Assembly: GCF_014646055.1 (NCBI RefSeq)
Contig: NZ_BMMS01000019.1
Coordinates: 145,449-183,254 of the forward strand
Length of the DNA stretch: 37,806 nt
Source: Wenjunlia tyrosinilytica
Lineage (GTDB): Bacteria > Actinomycetota > Actinomycetes > Streptomycetales > Streptomycetaceae
Direction: 5' to 3'
The notes below the pieces were generated by a model, which saw only the letters and a list, made by a program, of their open reading frames with translations, was not told where the DNA came from and ran no database searches. Position numbers and translations under genes: made by a program. Positions 37,651 through 37,806 of this stretch are shown here, piece after piece. Each line of letters starts with the position of its first letter. Position 1 is the first letter of the stretch.

Positions 37651-37806
37651 TCAGCGAAGACGGGCCATCAGAGCGTGCTCCACGAGCGTGATCAGCGCCG
37701 ACTTGGTCTCCCCGCGGTTGCGGGCGTCGGTGGTGATGATCGGGGTGTCCGGGCCGATCTGGAGGGCGTCGCGGACTTCTTCGGGCTTGTAGGGCTGGTG
37801 TCCGTC
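37651..37806 (-). CDS. cvnD: CvnD-like GTP-binding protein, C-terminal part
   Basis: Only the last 51 residues are in the window; the gene continues past the right edge. The end reads YKPEEVRDALQIGPDTPIIT, then DARNRGETKSALITLVEHAL and the C-terminus MARLR. This is the C-terminus typical of the MglA/Ras-like GTPases that form the fourth gene of streptomycete conservons (cvnA-D). The core GTPase motifs are outside the window. The place downstream of cimA agrees, from memory, with conservon 1 of S. coelicolor. Confidence 0.85.
   Translation of the reverse strand, partial: DGHQPYKPEEVRDALQIGPDTPIITTDARNRGETKSALITLVEHALMARLR

Overview
The window is high-GC actinobacterial DNA, almost certainly from a Streptomyces chromosome core. 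Three observations support this: strong third-position GC, many GTG starts with GGAGG-type ribosome binding sites, and a gene order (gatCAB, then ilvB-ilvN-ilvC-serA, leuB, ilvE, cimA, and a conservon cvnD end) that matches, from memory, one chromosomal stretch of Streptomyces coelicolor. No RNA genes, CRISPR array or transposase were recognised.

Layout. 1-890 is a repeat field ahead of gatC. 892-4488 is the gatC-gatA-(79-aa membrane protein)-gatB operon for tRNA-dependent amidation. 4682-6802 is a Tat-exported phospholipase C and 6990-9209 an MMPL exporter. 9238-15936 is more accessory: an unrecognised 338-aa gene divergent from a ribbon-helix-helix protein, an XRE/DUF397 regulator pair whose DUF397 motif is triplicated, a 59-aa protein and a large LuxR-type (LAL) ATPase regulator. 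15937-17549 is a second repeat field that fills the whole gap between convergent genes. 17550-20360 holds DUF6191, a lipoprotein sugar dehydrogenase, a GC-rich minisatellite and an aldo/keto reductase, all on the minus strand. 20433-24485 holds a D-2-hydroxyacid dehydrogenase and the c-di-GMP protein CdgC. 24519-30094 is ilvB-ilvN-ilvC-serA. 30597-36826 carries a purple acid phosphatase, leuB, ilvE and cimA. The window closes with a small secreted protein and the C-terminus of a CvnD-like GTPase.

How the genes work together. IlvB/IlvN, IlvC, LeuB, IlvE and CimA are branched-chain amino-acid enzymes, and SerA shares the stretch. Two genes in this set are preceded by short leader peptides followed by rho-independent terminators: ilvB (MRTRILVLGRRVG, with a run of Ile-Leu-Val-Leu codons) and cimA (MLSYAAMIIGSRRAGPQ, with tandem Ile ATT codons). 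Both leaders also share the same long-range RNA pairing. They look like ribosome-mediated attenuators matched to the product of each pathway.

The least explained structure is a compound repeat. A 120-bp imperfect palindrome (21-140 and 16332-16451) is followed by about 215-bp hairpin-rich units in one orientation. In the second copy, the only one with its left flank in the window, it is also preceded by related units in the opposite orientation. The two palindromes differ by a compensatory base-pair change, which suggests that the folded form matters.
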